A stretch of DNA of 33,703 nucleotides from an uncultured Flavihumibacter sp. (GCA_946482545.1 CAMLRX010000044.1:1-33703), one strand, 5' to 3'. Counted from the first letter of the stretch, positions 25,206-33,075 are shown. Notes: a model not told the origin generated them from the letters alone. Program-made: numbers and translations.

Positions 25206-26003
25206 ATGAAAAAGACGCTTTCTGCAATTGTAATGCTGTGCTTTCTGTTGGTGCAGCGCACGAACGCCCAGGTAACCTTCAGTCCGTTAATTTTCACGGC
25301 CATTGATGAAGTTACCGTAACGGTAGATGTAACCGGTACGCCACTGGCTGGAGAATCCAGCGCTTATATCTGGATATTCAGTAATCCCGATGCTACCGAC
25401 CAGGAGGCCGCAACCACCCGCCCAAAAAAAGACGGTGTAACGAATGGCGCATGGGGTAACTCCGCTGAAGCAGCAAAGATGACTGCCGCTGGTACTAATA
25501 AATGGTCGTTTAAGTTTAAAGGGAACGAACTATTCGGTCTTCCACCATCACAGCTCATATCTTTCGGTTTTCTGGTGAAAGCGAAAGATGGCTCGAAACA
25601 AACGCCGGATTACAAACCTTTCAAATTTGATCCCCTTGTTTTTGTTCCCACCAAAATGCGGGTGTTTCCCAACAAAGTAGGCGTTACAGATGTGATCGGA
25701 TTAAATTTTGATCAGTCGCTCACAAAAGTTACCGATGAAGTCCGCATGACACCTGTTTCCGTCACCATCATACTGGAAGGCGCTGCGGGCGTATTGGGTA
25801 CAAAAGAGATTGCTTTGAAGAAAGAAGCCGCCACGATATGGGCTGCTTACTTTATCCCCACTTACACATTTGGTGTTACGGAGACCCAGCTTGCCGGGGG
25901 AAAATTCAGGTACCGGTTCAATGGCACGATCCCGGCCGCAAACGGGGCCGTACTGAACATTACCACCGAAGAAGTAACTGTACCCTTCATTACGCTTAAA
26001 TAA
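25206..26003 (+). CDS. Secreted protein resembling the amylase N-terminal domain
   Basis: 265 residues, signal peptide about 1-21 (ends TNAQ), no lipobox cysteine. The mature start VTFSPLIFTAIDEVTVTVDVTG and the later TAAGTNKWSFKF...GLPPSQLISFGFLVKAKDG align by eye with the N-terminus of the amylase at 15821 (LLTWSPAFPTAEDTLLITFDAS, TPIGNNKYQIRL...GITAGEQLLRLAMVFRS). The rest is beta-rich with no catalytic motif seen. Probably a surface or periplasmic glycan-binding accessory protein (inference). It ends in overlap with the upstream ATG of the SusE/F-like gene. Confidence 0.7.
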   Translation: MKKTLSAIVMLCFLLVQRTNAQVTFSPLIFTAIDEVTVTVDVTGTPLAGESSAYIWIFSNPDATDQEAATTRPKKDGVTNGAWGNSAEAAKMTAAGTNKWSFKFKGNELFGLPPSQLISFGFLVKAKDGSKQTPDYKPFKFDPLVFVPTKMRVFPNKVGVTDVIGLNFDQSLTKVTDEVRMTPVSVTIILEGAAGVLGTKEIALKKEAATIWAAYFIPTYTFGVTETQLAGGKFRYRFNGTIPAANGAVLNITTEEVTVPFITLK

Positions 26004-26011
26004 TGCTTGCC

Positions 26012-27799
26012 ATGAAAAAAATACTGCTCTATATGTTTGGCATCACCGCCCTGGTGGCTGGTTGCCAGAAAGCGAACTTCGACATGAACGCCACCGGAGA
26101 GGGCCTGGGGGAATTTTCGATTACCGCACCGCAAAATGGAACGGTGCTCAACCTGAACAGTGCCACACCCAATGCGACCGTTCAGCTTGCATGGACCGCC
26201 GCCCGGCCCGGGTTGAGTACCGAGCCTACTTACGCATGGATCGCTGCGCTCCGCACCGGAAGCCTGGACAATCCCATCCTCGAATATCCTTCTGATAATG
26301 GCGGCAAGGCTACAACGCTTACGCTTACGCAGAAGCAACTGGACGATTTCCTTAAATTAAGAAGCGTTCCCGAAGCTGCTCCGGTTGAACTGAAGTGGAC
26401 CATCGTGGCCACCAATGGAGAAACCCGCATCCGCTCCAACGATTCGCTTAACATCACCATAAGAAGATTTGGCGACGGCATCACTCCGTTCCAACTGCTG
26501 GCTCCGGTGAACAGTATGGCCACCAATGAAATTTCTCCATCCAGTACAACGGACAGTGTTCGTTTCATCTGGCAGAAAGCAATGCCGGGGAAGGCATCCA
26601 ATGCTGTTACGTATAAGATACAGGTGTTTAATGATGCAGAAGTGTTGGGAACACCCCTTTTCGAATCGCCCTCCAACAAAAACGGCCTCGATACCATAAA
26701 AGCCTGGTCGTACAAAGATTTCAGCAATGCACTTACTGCGGCTGGTTATACTGATCTTGGTGCTGTTGTAAAATTGAAATGGCGGGTGGTGGCTACTTCC
26801 GGCACCGCAACCGCTACTTCAGTGTACGCGAACGATGTGGCCTACCTCCGCGAAGTGAAAATTTACCTTGTGGGCGGTAGCACACCCGCTGGCTGGGAAC
26901 CCGCTAACGCCATCCAGATGATTCCCGATGCTAAGTTTCCAAGTGTCTATTACATCTATGTGCACCTGAATGCAGGTGGCGGTGGACTGAAGTTCCTGAA
27001 CCAGAAACAATGGCCAGGTGGGGATCTCAATTCAACGGATTGGGGAATGAAGAAAGGCGCACCTGGCGACCTTGCTGCGGATGATGAAGACAATGTACCC
27101 GTTTCTGCCGACGGTGTTTACCGCGTTTCCGTGGATATGAAAAATAATAAGTACTACGTGCAGGCCGACCATGGCCGAATGGGAACGGTGGGCGATGCCA
27201 CCAACGCGGGATGGGATCCGCCTGGTGTATTCCCCACACAGGCACTTGCTTATATTAAGCCGAACCGCTTTCTGGGACTGCTCAATTTTAAAGGCGGCGG
27301 TTTCTTTAAAATGATTGATGGTAATTCCTGGCCCGATGGTGGAGGTCCTGTGAACCAATCCAAGGATTTTGGAAAAGGCGCTTCCGCTGGCGCGATGCTG
27401 GCCGAGAATGAAGGTAACTTCGATGGCCCGGCCACCGCTGGTTTATACCGCGTGATCTGGGATGGTACCGATGTGAAGAACCTCAAATACGAAATTGGTC
27501 CCGGTATCATGAAAATCGTGGGCGATGCGCTGACCGATTATCCCGCCTGGAACCCCGGAGGTTCCCCCCAGATGAATTATGAAGGCAACGGTGTCTGGAA
27601 GTTTACGCTGAAACTCACCGCAGGAAAGGAATTCAAGTTCCTCGCCGGTGCGGATTGGGGGGCACTGGATTATGAAGATGCCGGCGGCGGAAAGATCAAA
27701 TATGAAGGCGGAGACAACTTTAAATCACCCGCCACCAGCGGCACTTACCAGATCATACTGGACGAGTATAAGGGTACATTCCAGTTGGTACAGCAGTAA
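26012..27799 (+). CDS. SusE/SusF-like outer membrane starch-binding lipoprotein
   Basis: 595 residues. Signal with lipobox LVAG|C (MKKILLYMFGITALVAGC), start at ATG 26012 (an ATG at 26003 overlaps the previous stop but adds only MLA). Two SusE N-terminal-type Ig domains (about 30-280), then three starch-binding-type repeats beginning VKIYLVGGSTPAGWEP, MGTVGDATNAGWDPP and MKIVGDALTDYPAWNPGG. Three such domains are as in SusF (SusE has two). It should hold starch at the cell surface for the amylase and SusCD. Last gene of the operon, followed by a strong terminator. Confidence 0.9.
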   Translation: MKKILLYMFGITALVAGCQKANFDMNATGEGLGEFSITAPQNGTVLNLNSATPNATVQLAWTAARPGLSTEPTYAWIAALRTGSLDNPILEYPSDNGGKATTLTLTQKQLDDFLKLRSVPEAAPVELKWTIVATNGETRIRSNDSLNITIRRFGDGITPFQLLAPVNSMATNEISPSSTTDSVRFIWQKAMPGKASNAVTYKIQVFNDAEVLGTPLFESPSNKNGLDTIKAWSYKDFSNALTAAGYTDLGAVVKLKWRVVATSGTATATSVYANDVAYLREVKIYLVGGSTPAGWEPANAIQMIPDAKFPSVYYIYVHLNAGGGGLKFLNQKQWPGGDLNSTDWGMKKGAPGDLAADDEDNVPVSADGVYRVSVDMKNNKYYVQADHGRMGTVGDATNAGWDPPGVFPTQALAYIKPNRFLGLLNFKGGGFFKMIDGNSWPDGGGPVNQSKDFGKGASAGAMLAENEGNFDGPATAGLYRVIWDGTDVKNLKYEIGPGIMKIVGDALTDYPAWNPGGSPQMNYEGNGVWKFTLKLTAGKEFKFLAGADWGALDYEDAGGGKIKYEGGDNFKSPATSGTYQIILDEYKGTFQLVQQ

Positions 27800-27853
27800 T
27801 TAATACCGGCTACGAAAATTTTTCTTGAACTATATTGAACGGGGTAAAAACGC

Positions 27854-27889
27854 AAGAGCGGATCGTTAAAAAACGGTTCGCTCTTTTTT
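27854..27889 (+). terminator. Intrinsic terminator of the sus-like operon
   Basis: 14-bp stem (27854-27867 with 27872-27885, two G-U pairs), AAAA loop, T6 tail, 55 nt after the SusE/F-like stop. Confidence 0.93.
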
Positions 27890-27927
27890 GCTTTTTGGAG
27901 GCGGGAACCGGTGTTTTAACGGGTACC

Positions 27928-27941
27928 CGGTGCCACCGACG
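27928..27941. repeat. CGGTGCCACCGACG repeat copy
   Basis: Same 14-mer as 15480-15493, here between the operon terminator and the rplM promoter. With CCCG before and CGGG after it can form a short hairpin followed by T5. Confidence 0.7.
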
Positions 27942-27984
27942 GGCTTTTTACGCTGCTGGTCGGGGAAAATCTCCAACTGGTTTG

Positions 27985-28058
27985 GGTGAATTTCCTCCCA
28001 TATAGCGGGTTTTTTGGGCTGAAATTCACCTTCGTTCGCTCATGACTAAAATTTCAGC
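27985..28058. other. Two mutually exclusive hairpins in gene-free DNA
   Basis: GGTGAATTT (27985-27993) pairs with AAATTCACC (28022-28030), while GCTGAAATT (28018-28026) pairs with AATTTCAGC (28050-28058). Both 9-bp stems are perfect and share bases 28022-28026, so only one can form. No promoter is seen just upstream. Otherwise 27890-28121 holds no gene. Confidence 0.5.
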
Positions 28059-28121
28059 GCAAAATTTTTATTGAAAATCAATTCATTGCGAAAGTATCAT
28101 TAAAAAATAACCTGTAATCTT

Positions 28122-28153
28122 TTGGAATATCGCGTGCAATCGTCCTACCTTTG
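28122..28153 (+). promoter_or_regulatory. Bacteroidota-type promoter of the rplM operon
   Basis: TTG at 28122-28124 and TACCTTTG at 28146-28153 with 21 nt between them. This leaves a leader of about 70 nt before rplM. Confidence 0.8.
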
Positions 28154-28155
28154 CC

Positions 28156-28222
28156 ACCCGTTATAAACCGACGGGTTTTTTCACCAACATTGCCAGGGAT
28201 GGCGGCAGTGTTCAAATTTTTT
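28156..28222 (+). promoter_or_regulatory. Structured rplM leader
   Basis: First hairpin ACCCGT/ACGGGT (28156-28161 with 28171-28176) followed by T6; second AACATTGCC/GGCAGTGTT (28186-28194 with 28204-28212, one G-U) followed by T6 at 28217-28222, directly before the start codon. Both look like terminator or autoregulatory structures; feedback by L13 or S9 is a reasonable guess. Confidence 0.5.
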
Positions 28223-28226
28223 AACA

Positions 28227-28670
28227 ATGAGTAAGTTACATTTTACTACCAAGCACGCGAACGCGGCTACCGTACAACGGAACTGGTATGTTGTTGACGG
28301 TACCAATCAAACCGTAGGACGAGTGTGCGCCCGTATCGCAGCAATCCTGCGCGGGAAAAACAAGGCGTACTTTACGCCCCACGTTGATTGCGGTGATTAC
28401 ATCGTATTCATCAATGCAGACAAAGTTGTTTTCACAGGGAACAAACTGGAAGACAAAACCTACATCAACTTCTCCGGTTACCCCGGCGGTAAGAAGGAAG
28501 AAACAGCTGGAAGCCTGATCAAACGCAGGCCCGAAGCGCTGATCGAAAGAACCGTAAAAGGAATGTTGCCTAAGAACAGGCTCGGCCGAAAAATGGTGAA
28601 GAAGCTGTTCGTTTACGCTGGTGCTGAGCATCCGCATGGCGCACAAAAACCCACGGAACTGAAATTCTAA
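28227..28670 (+). CDS. rplM: 50S ribosomal protein L13 (uL13)
   Basis: 147 residues, full-length uL13: WYVVDGTNQTVGRVCARIAAILRGK, then the core with NADKVVFTGNKLEDKTY and the signature MLPKNRLGRKMVKKLFVYAGAEHPH. An early assembly protein of the large subunit. First gene of rplM-rpsI-rpsB-tsf, the usual Bacteroidota order; preceded by a good promoter and a structured leader. Confidence 0.97.
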   Translation: MSKLHFTTKHANAATVQRNWYVVDGTNQTVGRVCARIAAILRGKNKAYFTPHVDCGDYIVFINADKVVFTGNKLEDKTYINFSGYPGGKKEETAGSLIKRRPEALIERTVKGMLPKNRLGRKMVKKLFVYAGAEHPHGAQKPTELKF

Positions 28671-28721
28671 TTCCCACAACTTCAAATGTATCCCGGAATC
28701 ATCCGGTACAAATAAACAAAT

Positions 28722-29111
28722 ATGGAAAAGCAAAAAAATGCCGTTGGTCGTCGTAAAGAAGCTGTGGCACGCGTGTTCCTCAGCAAAGGTGAAGGTAAGA
28801 TCACCATTAACGACAAAGACTACAAAGCGTATTTCCCACTGGTTTACCTGCAAAACCAGGTAGAAGCTCCCCTCAAAACAATCGAAGCGATCGATAAATT
28901 CGATATCAAAATCAACGCCCAGGGCGGTGGTGTGAAAGGACAAGCCGAAGCTGTGAAGCTGGGCATCGCCCGCTCACTCTGCGAACTGAACCCCGAATTC
29001 CGTCCCGCGCTGAAAGCCGCAGGTCTTATGACCCGTGACCCACGCTCGGTTGAACGTAAGAAACCAGGTAAAAAGAAAGCACGTAAGAGCTTCCAGTTCA
29101 GCAAACGTTAA
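28722..29111 (+). CDS. rpsI: 30S ribosomal protein S9 (uS9)
   Basis: 129 residues. Starts with NAVGRRKEAVARVFL, contains the conserved GGGVKGQAEAVKLGIARSL and RDPRSVERKKPGKKKARKSFQFSKR; the C-terminal SKR tail reaches the P-site tRNA in known ribosomes. 51 bp after rplM with no terminator seen, so co-transcribed. Confidence 0.97.
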   Translation: MEKQKNAVGRRKEAVARVFLSKGEGKITINDKDYKAYFPLVYLQNQVEAPLKTIEAIDKFDIKINAQGGGVKGQAEAVKLGIARSLCELNPEFRPALKAAGLMTRDPRSVERKKPGKKKARKSFQFSKR

Positions 29112-29180
29112 TCGCTGTATGTTGCTCCTGCAAGGAGTTCAGAAAGCAATCCTATTCATATTATACAATCGTTTATACAA

Positions 29181-30050
29181 ATGGAAAACAACACTTCATT
29201 ACAGCAACAACTGCTCGAAGCTGGTGTACACTTTGGTCACCTGAAGAAGAAGTGGAACCCCAAGATGTTGCCTTACATCTTCGCTGAGAAGAAAGGTATT
29301 CACATCATCGATCTGAACAAAACCGTAGAAGGCTTGCAGGAAGCTGCCGCCGCTATGAAGCAGATCGCGAAAAGCGGTAAAAAAATCATGTTCGTTGCTA
29401 CCAAAAAGCAGGCGAAAGAGATCGTTACCGAATGCGCACAGCGTGTGAACATGCCTTACGTTACTGAACGCTGGCTCGGTGGTATGCTCACCAACTTCAA
29501 CACCGTTCGTAAGAGCGTGAAGAAAATGCAGAGCATCGAAAAAATGCTGAACGACGGTACACTCGACAGCATCACCAAAAAAGAACGCCTCACCCTCACC
29601 CGTGATAAAGAGAAGATGGAAAAAGTGCTGGGTGGTATCGCTCAACTGGGTCGTGTTCCTGCCGCATTGTTCCTCGTGGACATCGGCCACGAGCACATCG
29701 GTCTGGCTGAAGCAAAACGCCTCGGCATCACCACACTGGGTATGGTAGATACCAACTGCGATCCCAATAAAGTGGACTTCGCGATCCCCGCGAACGATGA
29801 CGCTACCAAATCCATTGCTATCATCACCAACTATATCACCGCTGCTATCGCTGAAGGTCTGGCTGAACGTCAGGCTGCTAAAGACGAAGAAGTGGAAGAA
29901 ACAGAAAGTGACGACAAGAACGTGAAGTTCGAAGTGGAAGGTGAAGAAACAGATAAGTCCGGAAGGAAAGTAAGAGGTACAAGCCAACCCAAACGCCGTG
30001 TTCCAGGTGGCGCCAGCCGTCGCCCTGCAACTGGTGGAGGACCCCGCTAG
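29181..30050 (+). CDS. rpsB: 30S ribosomal protein S2 (uS2)
   Basis: 289 residues. uS2 motifs: LLEAGVHFGHLKKKWNPKM, YVTERWLGGMLTNF, DIGHEHIGLAEAKRLGITTLGMVDTNCDP and FAIPANDDATKSI. The body ends near residue 235, after which a tail of about 50 residues is first acidic (DEEVEETESDD) then basic and glycine/proline-rich; E. coli S2 lacks it (241 residues). The 69-bp gap from rpsI has no TAnnTTTG box, so it is likely in the rplM transcript. Confidence 0.97.
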   Translation: MENNTSLQQQLLEAGVHFGHLKKKWNPKMLPYIFAEKKGIHIIDLNKTVEGLQEAAAAMKQIAKSGKKIMFVATKKQAKEIVTECAQRVNMPYVTERWLGGMLTNFNTVRKSVKKMQSIEKMLNDGTLDSITKKERLTLTRDKEKMEKVLGGIAQLGRVPAALFLVDIGHEHIGLAEAKRLGITTLGMVDTNCDPNKVDFAIPANDDATKSIAIITNYITAAIAEGLAERQAAKDEEVEETESDDKNVKFEVEGEETDKSGRKVRGTSQPKRRVPGGASRRPATGGGPR

Positions 30051-30063
30051 TACTTTGCAATAG

Positions 30064-30109
30064 AATTGATCAGCACCCGGCACACTTCGGTTTGCCGTGC
30101 TGGTCAATT
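30064..30109 (+). terminator. Hairpin between rpsB and tsf (possible attenuator)
   Basis: 12-bp outer stem (30064-30075 with 30098-30109, one G-U), an inner CGGCA/TGCCG stem and a C(TTCG)G tetraloop. Few T residues follow, so it may reduce read-through or protect RNA rather than fully terminate. Confidence 0.55.
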
Positions 30110-30154
30110 TGGTTATAGCCCGATTTCTATTTTAAACAATATAAAAACTGAAGT

Positions 30155-30991
30155 ATGTCTGTAGCAATTACTGCAGCCGATATCAATAAGCTCCGCCAGG
30201 CAACCGGTGCCGGTATGATGGACTGCCGCAAGGCCCTTACCGAGAACAATGGTGATTTTGAAGCAGCAATCGACTGGCTCCGTAAAAAGGGCCAGAAAGT
30301 AGCCGCCCTCAGAAGCGACCGTGAAGCAAAAGAAGGTGTGGTGCTGGCTAAAACCACCGCCGACAACAAAACAGGAATCACCCTCTGCCTGAGCTGCGAA
30401 ACCGACTTCGTTTCTAAAAACGCTGAATTCGTTGCCTTCGCGCAGAGCATCATCGATGCCGCTATCGCGAACAATGTAAAAGACGCGGAAGAACTGAACG
30501 CAGTTGAAATCGGCGGACTGAAAATCGCTGATATGGTGAACGATAAGCTCGCTTCTATCGGTGAGAAAATCGGTATCTCCAAATTCGTTCGCGTAGACGC
30601 TCCTTATGTTGCTTCCTACATCCATGGTGCCAACAGAATGGGCGTACTGGTAGGCTTCAACAAAGATGCCGCTGAAGCAGGTAAAGATGTGGCCATGCAG
30701 ATCGCCGCGATGAACCCCGTTGCCATCGATCCTGATGCCGTTCCCGCCGCTACAGTAGAGCGTGAAAGAGCCATCGTTACCGAAACCATTCAGGCCGATC
30801 CTAAAATGGCCGGTAAGCCCGCCGAAATGATCGCCAAGATCGCTGAAGGTAAACTGAATGCGTTCTTCAAAGAAAGCACCCTGCTCGCGCAGGCTTTCGT
30901 AAAAGATGGCAGCAAATCAGTTGCCGACTACCTGAAATCTGTGGACGCAGAACTGAAAGTGACCGAGTTCGCTCGCGTAGCACTCGGATAA
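30155..30991 (+). CDS. tsf: Elongation factor Ts
   Basis: 278 residues; nucleotide exchange factor for EF-Tu. The N-terminal UBA-like domain ADINKLRQATGAGMMDCRKALTENNGDFEAAIDWLRKKG is typical, followed by core motifs LSCETDFVSKNAEFVAFA and MQIAAMNP, and the C-terminal STLLAQAFVKDGSKSVADYL. Length and order are normal. Downstream of rpsB across a hairpin and ended by its own terminator-like structure. Confidence 0.97.
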   Translation: MSVAITAADINKLRQATGAGMMDCRKALTENNGDFEAAIDWLRKKGQKVAALRSDREAKEGVVLAKTTADNKTGITLCLSCETDFVSKNAEFVAFAQSIIDAAIANNVKDAEELNAVEIGGLKIADMVNDKLASIGEKIGISKFVRVDAPYVASYIHGANRMGVLVGFNKDAAEAGKDVAMQIAAMNPVAIDPDAVPAATVERERAIVTETIQADPKMAGKPAEMIAKIAEGKLNAFFKESTLLAQAFVKDGSKSVADYLKSVDAELKVTEFARVALG

Positions 30992-31012
30992 GCGTTTCCC
31001 GATATATTTTGC

Positions 31013-31046
31013 AGAGGGCGTATCATTCAACCGGTACGCCCTCTTC
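31013..31046 (+). terminator. Probable terminator after tsf
   Basis: Perfect 10-bp stem AGAGGGCGTA/TACGCCCTCT (31013-31022 with 31035-31044) with a 12-nt loop. The following TTCTATTTA is only moderately T-rich. Confidence 0.65.
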
Positions 31047-31080
31047 TATTTAATACGCCTTAGAAGCTATAGCCAACAAA

Positions 31081-31216
31081 GTGAACGCATCGCAGTACAG
31101 CGCCTCTTTGCGTCCTTGCTCCTGCGAGGTGCCGAGCTGCGAGGAACGAAGCAGGAAGCAGGAAGCAAGTGGGCTCTTTGCGCCTTTGCTCCTTAGCGGT
31201 CTTTGCGTGAACCCCT
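31081..31216. repeat. Second copy family of the GCGTCCTTGCTCC element
   Basis: CTCTTTGCGTCCTTGCTCCT (31105 on) is repeated in direct orientation, with few changes, from 31175 on, and the element ends in GCGTGAACCCC. The first part nearly matches the right arm of the repeat at 214-236. GCAGGAA is repeated in tandem in the middle. Fills most of the tsf-pyrH gap; no gene seen in it. Confidence 0.75.
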
Positions 31217-31298
31217 GCATTTTTTTCTACCCGCCACCCGCATTTAAACGGTAAACATTATCTTGCAGCCGATTTTCTCATTAAAATCTTCTCTATTC

Positions 31299-32012
31299 AT
31301 GCAGCCCAGGTACAAAAGAATCTTGTTGAAATTGTCAGGTGAGTCTTTAATGGGAGATAAATCATTTGGCCTTGATCCGGCCATGATTGCCCGTTACGCA
31401 CAATCCATCCGTGAAATACACGACCTGGGTGTGGAAATCGCCATCGTAATTGGCGGAGGAAATATTTACCGTGGTATGAACGAGGCGGAAACCGGCATTC
31501 AACGCGCTCAGGGCGATTATATGGGCATGCTGGCCACGGTGATCAACGGGATGGCCCTCCAGGCCGGACTGGAAAAAGAAGGCATGTTTACCCGCCTTCA
31601 GAGTGCCATTAAAATGGAACAGATCGCGGAACCTTATATCCGCCGCCGTGCGATCCGTCACCTGGAGAAAAAACGCCTCGTGATATTTGGTGCAGGTACC
31701 GGAAACCCTTATTTCACTACCGATACCGCCGGCTCGCTCCGCGCCATCGAGATACAGGCCGATGTCATCCTTAAAGGAACACGTGTAGATGGCATCTACA
31801 CAGCAGATCCCGAAAAGGACCCCACCGCCACCAAGTATGATACCATTACTTTCAATGAATGCATCCAGAAGAACCTTAAGGTGATGGACATGACCGCGTT
31901 CACACTCTGCATGGAGAACCAACTTCCGATTATCGTTTTCGATATGAACAAAGAAGGCAACCTGAAGAGAGTTGTGATGGGGGAAGAAGTGGGCACCTTA
32001 GTGAAAGGGTAA
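31299..32012 (+). CDS. pyrH: UMP kinase
   Basis: 237 residues; phosphorylates UMP to UDP in pyrimidine nucleotide synthesis, cytoplasmic hexamer. Starts [16 protein letters not shown] as in PyrH, with [11 protein letters not shown], the [35 protein letters not shown] region and PIIVFDMN near the end. I use ATG at 31299; the in-frame TTG at 31263 would add 12 residues not seen in homologues. frr, often next to pyrH, is not here; pdxH follows across a repeat. Confidence 0.96.
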   Translation: MQPRYKRILLKLSGESLMGDKSFGLDPAMIARYAQSIREIHDLGVEIAIVIGGGNIYRGMNEAETGIQRAQGDYMGMLATVINGMALQAGLEKEGMFTRLQSAIKMEQIAEPYIRRRAIRHLEKKRLVIFGAGTGNPYFTTDTAGSLRAIEIQADVILKGTRVDGIYTADPEKDPTATKYDTITFNECIQKNLKVMDMTAFTLCMENQLPIIVFDMNKEGNLKRVVMGEEVGTLVKG

Positions 32013-32015
32013 TCT

Positions 32016-32139
32016 ATAATTCTGAATTTTGAATGTTGAATTTTGAATTGGGTGGTTGGAGTGCGGCTTCTTAGCATAGCACAGGCATCAGGGTAATACA
32101 AGGCAATTCAACATTTAGAATTCAACATTCAAAATTTAC
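32016..32139. repeat. TTTTGAAT-type inverted repeat upstream of pdxH
   Basis: Perfect 18-nt arms at 32025-32042 and 32119-32136, each flanked by more degenerate GAATTTT units, around about 75 bp of unrelated DNA. The right arm ends four bases before the pdxH ATG. Confidence 0.8.
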
Positions 32140-32140
32140 T

Positions 32141-32782
32141 ATGTCTTCAATAGCTGATATCCGGAAAGATTATAAACTGCGTTCCCTTTCTGAAAGTGAT
32201 GTAGCGGCTGATGCCATTGCACAGTTTGGCAGATGGTGGCAAGAAGCAGTTGCTTCGCAGATTGACGAGGTGAATGCAATGACACTGGCCACTGCTTCCG
32301 CAGATGGTGTTCCTTCCGCACGCATCGTATTGCTGAAGGGATACGATGAAAAGGGATTTACTTTTTTCACCAACTACGAAAGTTTCAAAGGGCAGCAACT
32401 GGGTGAAAATCCCCGCGCATGCCTGGTGTTTTTCTGGAAAGAACTGGAAAGGCAGGTACGCATCACCGGGCTCATTGAAAAAGTTTCCGAACGTGAAAGC
32501 GAAGAATACTTTATCTCCCGTCCGCAAGGCAGTAGATTGGGTGCCTGGGCTTCTCCCCAAAGCCAGGTGATTCCTAACCGGGAATGGCTGGAAACAAAAG
32601 AAGCGGAACTGAAAGTTATTTACGGAGACAACGAAGTGCCTAAGCCCCCGCATTGGGGCGGCTATCGCCTGAAGCCTATCGTAATGGAATTCTGGCAGGG
32701 AAGAGCCAGCAGGCTGCACGACCGTATACAATATACTTTCCAGGATGAAGGTGCCTGGAAGATTGAACGACTAGCGCCGTAG
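32141..32782 (+). CDS. pdxH: Pyridoxamine/pyridoxine 5'-phosphate oxidase
   Basis: 213 residues; FMN-dependent oxidation of PNP/PMP to pyridoxal 5'-phosphate. Typical motifs: [67 protein letters not shown] and the C-terminal [10 protein letters not shown]...W. Starts four bases after one inverted-repeat arm and ends a few bases before another element of the same family. No TAnnTTTG box is visible outside the repeat, so it may depend on pyrH read-through. Confidence 0.96.
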   Translation: MSSIADIRKDYKLRSLSESDVAADAIAQFGRWWQEAVASQIDEVNAMTLATASADGVPSARIVLLKGYDEKGFTFFTNYESFKGQQLGENPRACLVFFWKELERQVRITGLIEKVSERESEEYFISRPQGSRLGAWASPQSQVIPNREWLETKEAELKVIYGDNEVPKPPHWGGYRLKPIVMEFWQGRASRLHDRIQYTFQDEGAWKIERLAP

Positions 32783-32785
32783 GAG

Positions 32786-32903
32786 ATTTTGAATTTTGAA
32801 TGATGAATTTTGAATGGGGGCATTTGTGGGTAGCAAGTGCCTTGTGCACGATGCTACAATTCAAACGCTATAATCCATCATTCAAAATTCAACATTCAAA
32901 ATT
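32786..32903. repeat. TTTTGAAT-type inverted repeat downstream of pdxH
   Basis: Perfect 17-nt arms at 32789-32805 and 32876-32892 plus more degenerate flanks. Same unit family as 32016-32139, with a different centre. Could act as a terminator-like hairpin between convergent pdxH and bTHX, though it has no T-tract. Confidence 0.8.
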
Positions 32904-32907
32904 ACAC

Positions 32908-33006
32908 TTACTTCTTCTTCGCCCTTTGTGGCTTCGCTGGCCTTGATTTACCATAAGACCCCTGGAATATTTTTCCTTTCTTGGTTTTTTTGTCGCCTCT
33001 GCCCAT
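32908..33006 (-). CDS. 30S ribosomal protein bTHX
   Basis: 32 residues, very basic. It begins MGRGDKKTKKGKIFQGSYGK, closely matching the THX family (Thermus THX starts MGKGD and continues with GKIWRGTYGK). THX binds in the head of the small ribosomal subunit. ATG at 33004-33006 on the minus strand, stop at 32908-32910. Own promoter just upstream (33042-33075). It overlaps a longer spurious ORF in another frame. Confidence 0.9.
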   Translation of the reverse strand: MGRGDKKTKKGKIFQGSYGKSRPAKPQRAKKK

Positions 33007-33041
33007 AACTTGATTTTTAATTTGTGAATAGTATCGGATGT

Positions 33042-33075
33042 CAAAAATAGAAAAAGCTCCGATACAAAGTTGCAA
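33042..33075 (-). promoter_or_regulatory. Probable promoter of the bTHX gene
   Basis: Minus strand TATTTTTG (33042-33049) with TTG at 33073-33075, 23 nt apart (another TTG lies 15 nt away at 33065-33067). It overlaps the HU terminator. Confidence 0.6.

Noticed and set aside
28199..28234. 11-codon upstream ORF overlapping the rplM start
   Set aside because: It begins inside the second leader hairpin and has no biased composition; likely chance, though translational coupling cannot be excluded.
28236..28943. 235-codon minus-strand ORF
   Set aside because: Antisense to rplM and rpsI, both clearly real.
29199..30107. 302-codon minus-strand ORF
   Set aside because: It is the antisense shadow of rpsB; the peptide is rich in Phe, His, Val and Cys and has no domain, while the + frame is unmistakably uS2.
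31081..31216. GCAGGAA direct repeats as a CRISPR or tandem-repeat array
   Set aside because: Only two short copies, no spacers and no cas genes; they belong to the larger dispersed element.
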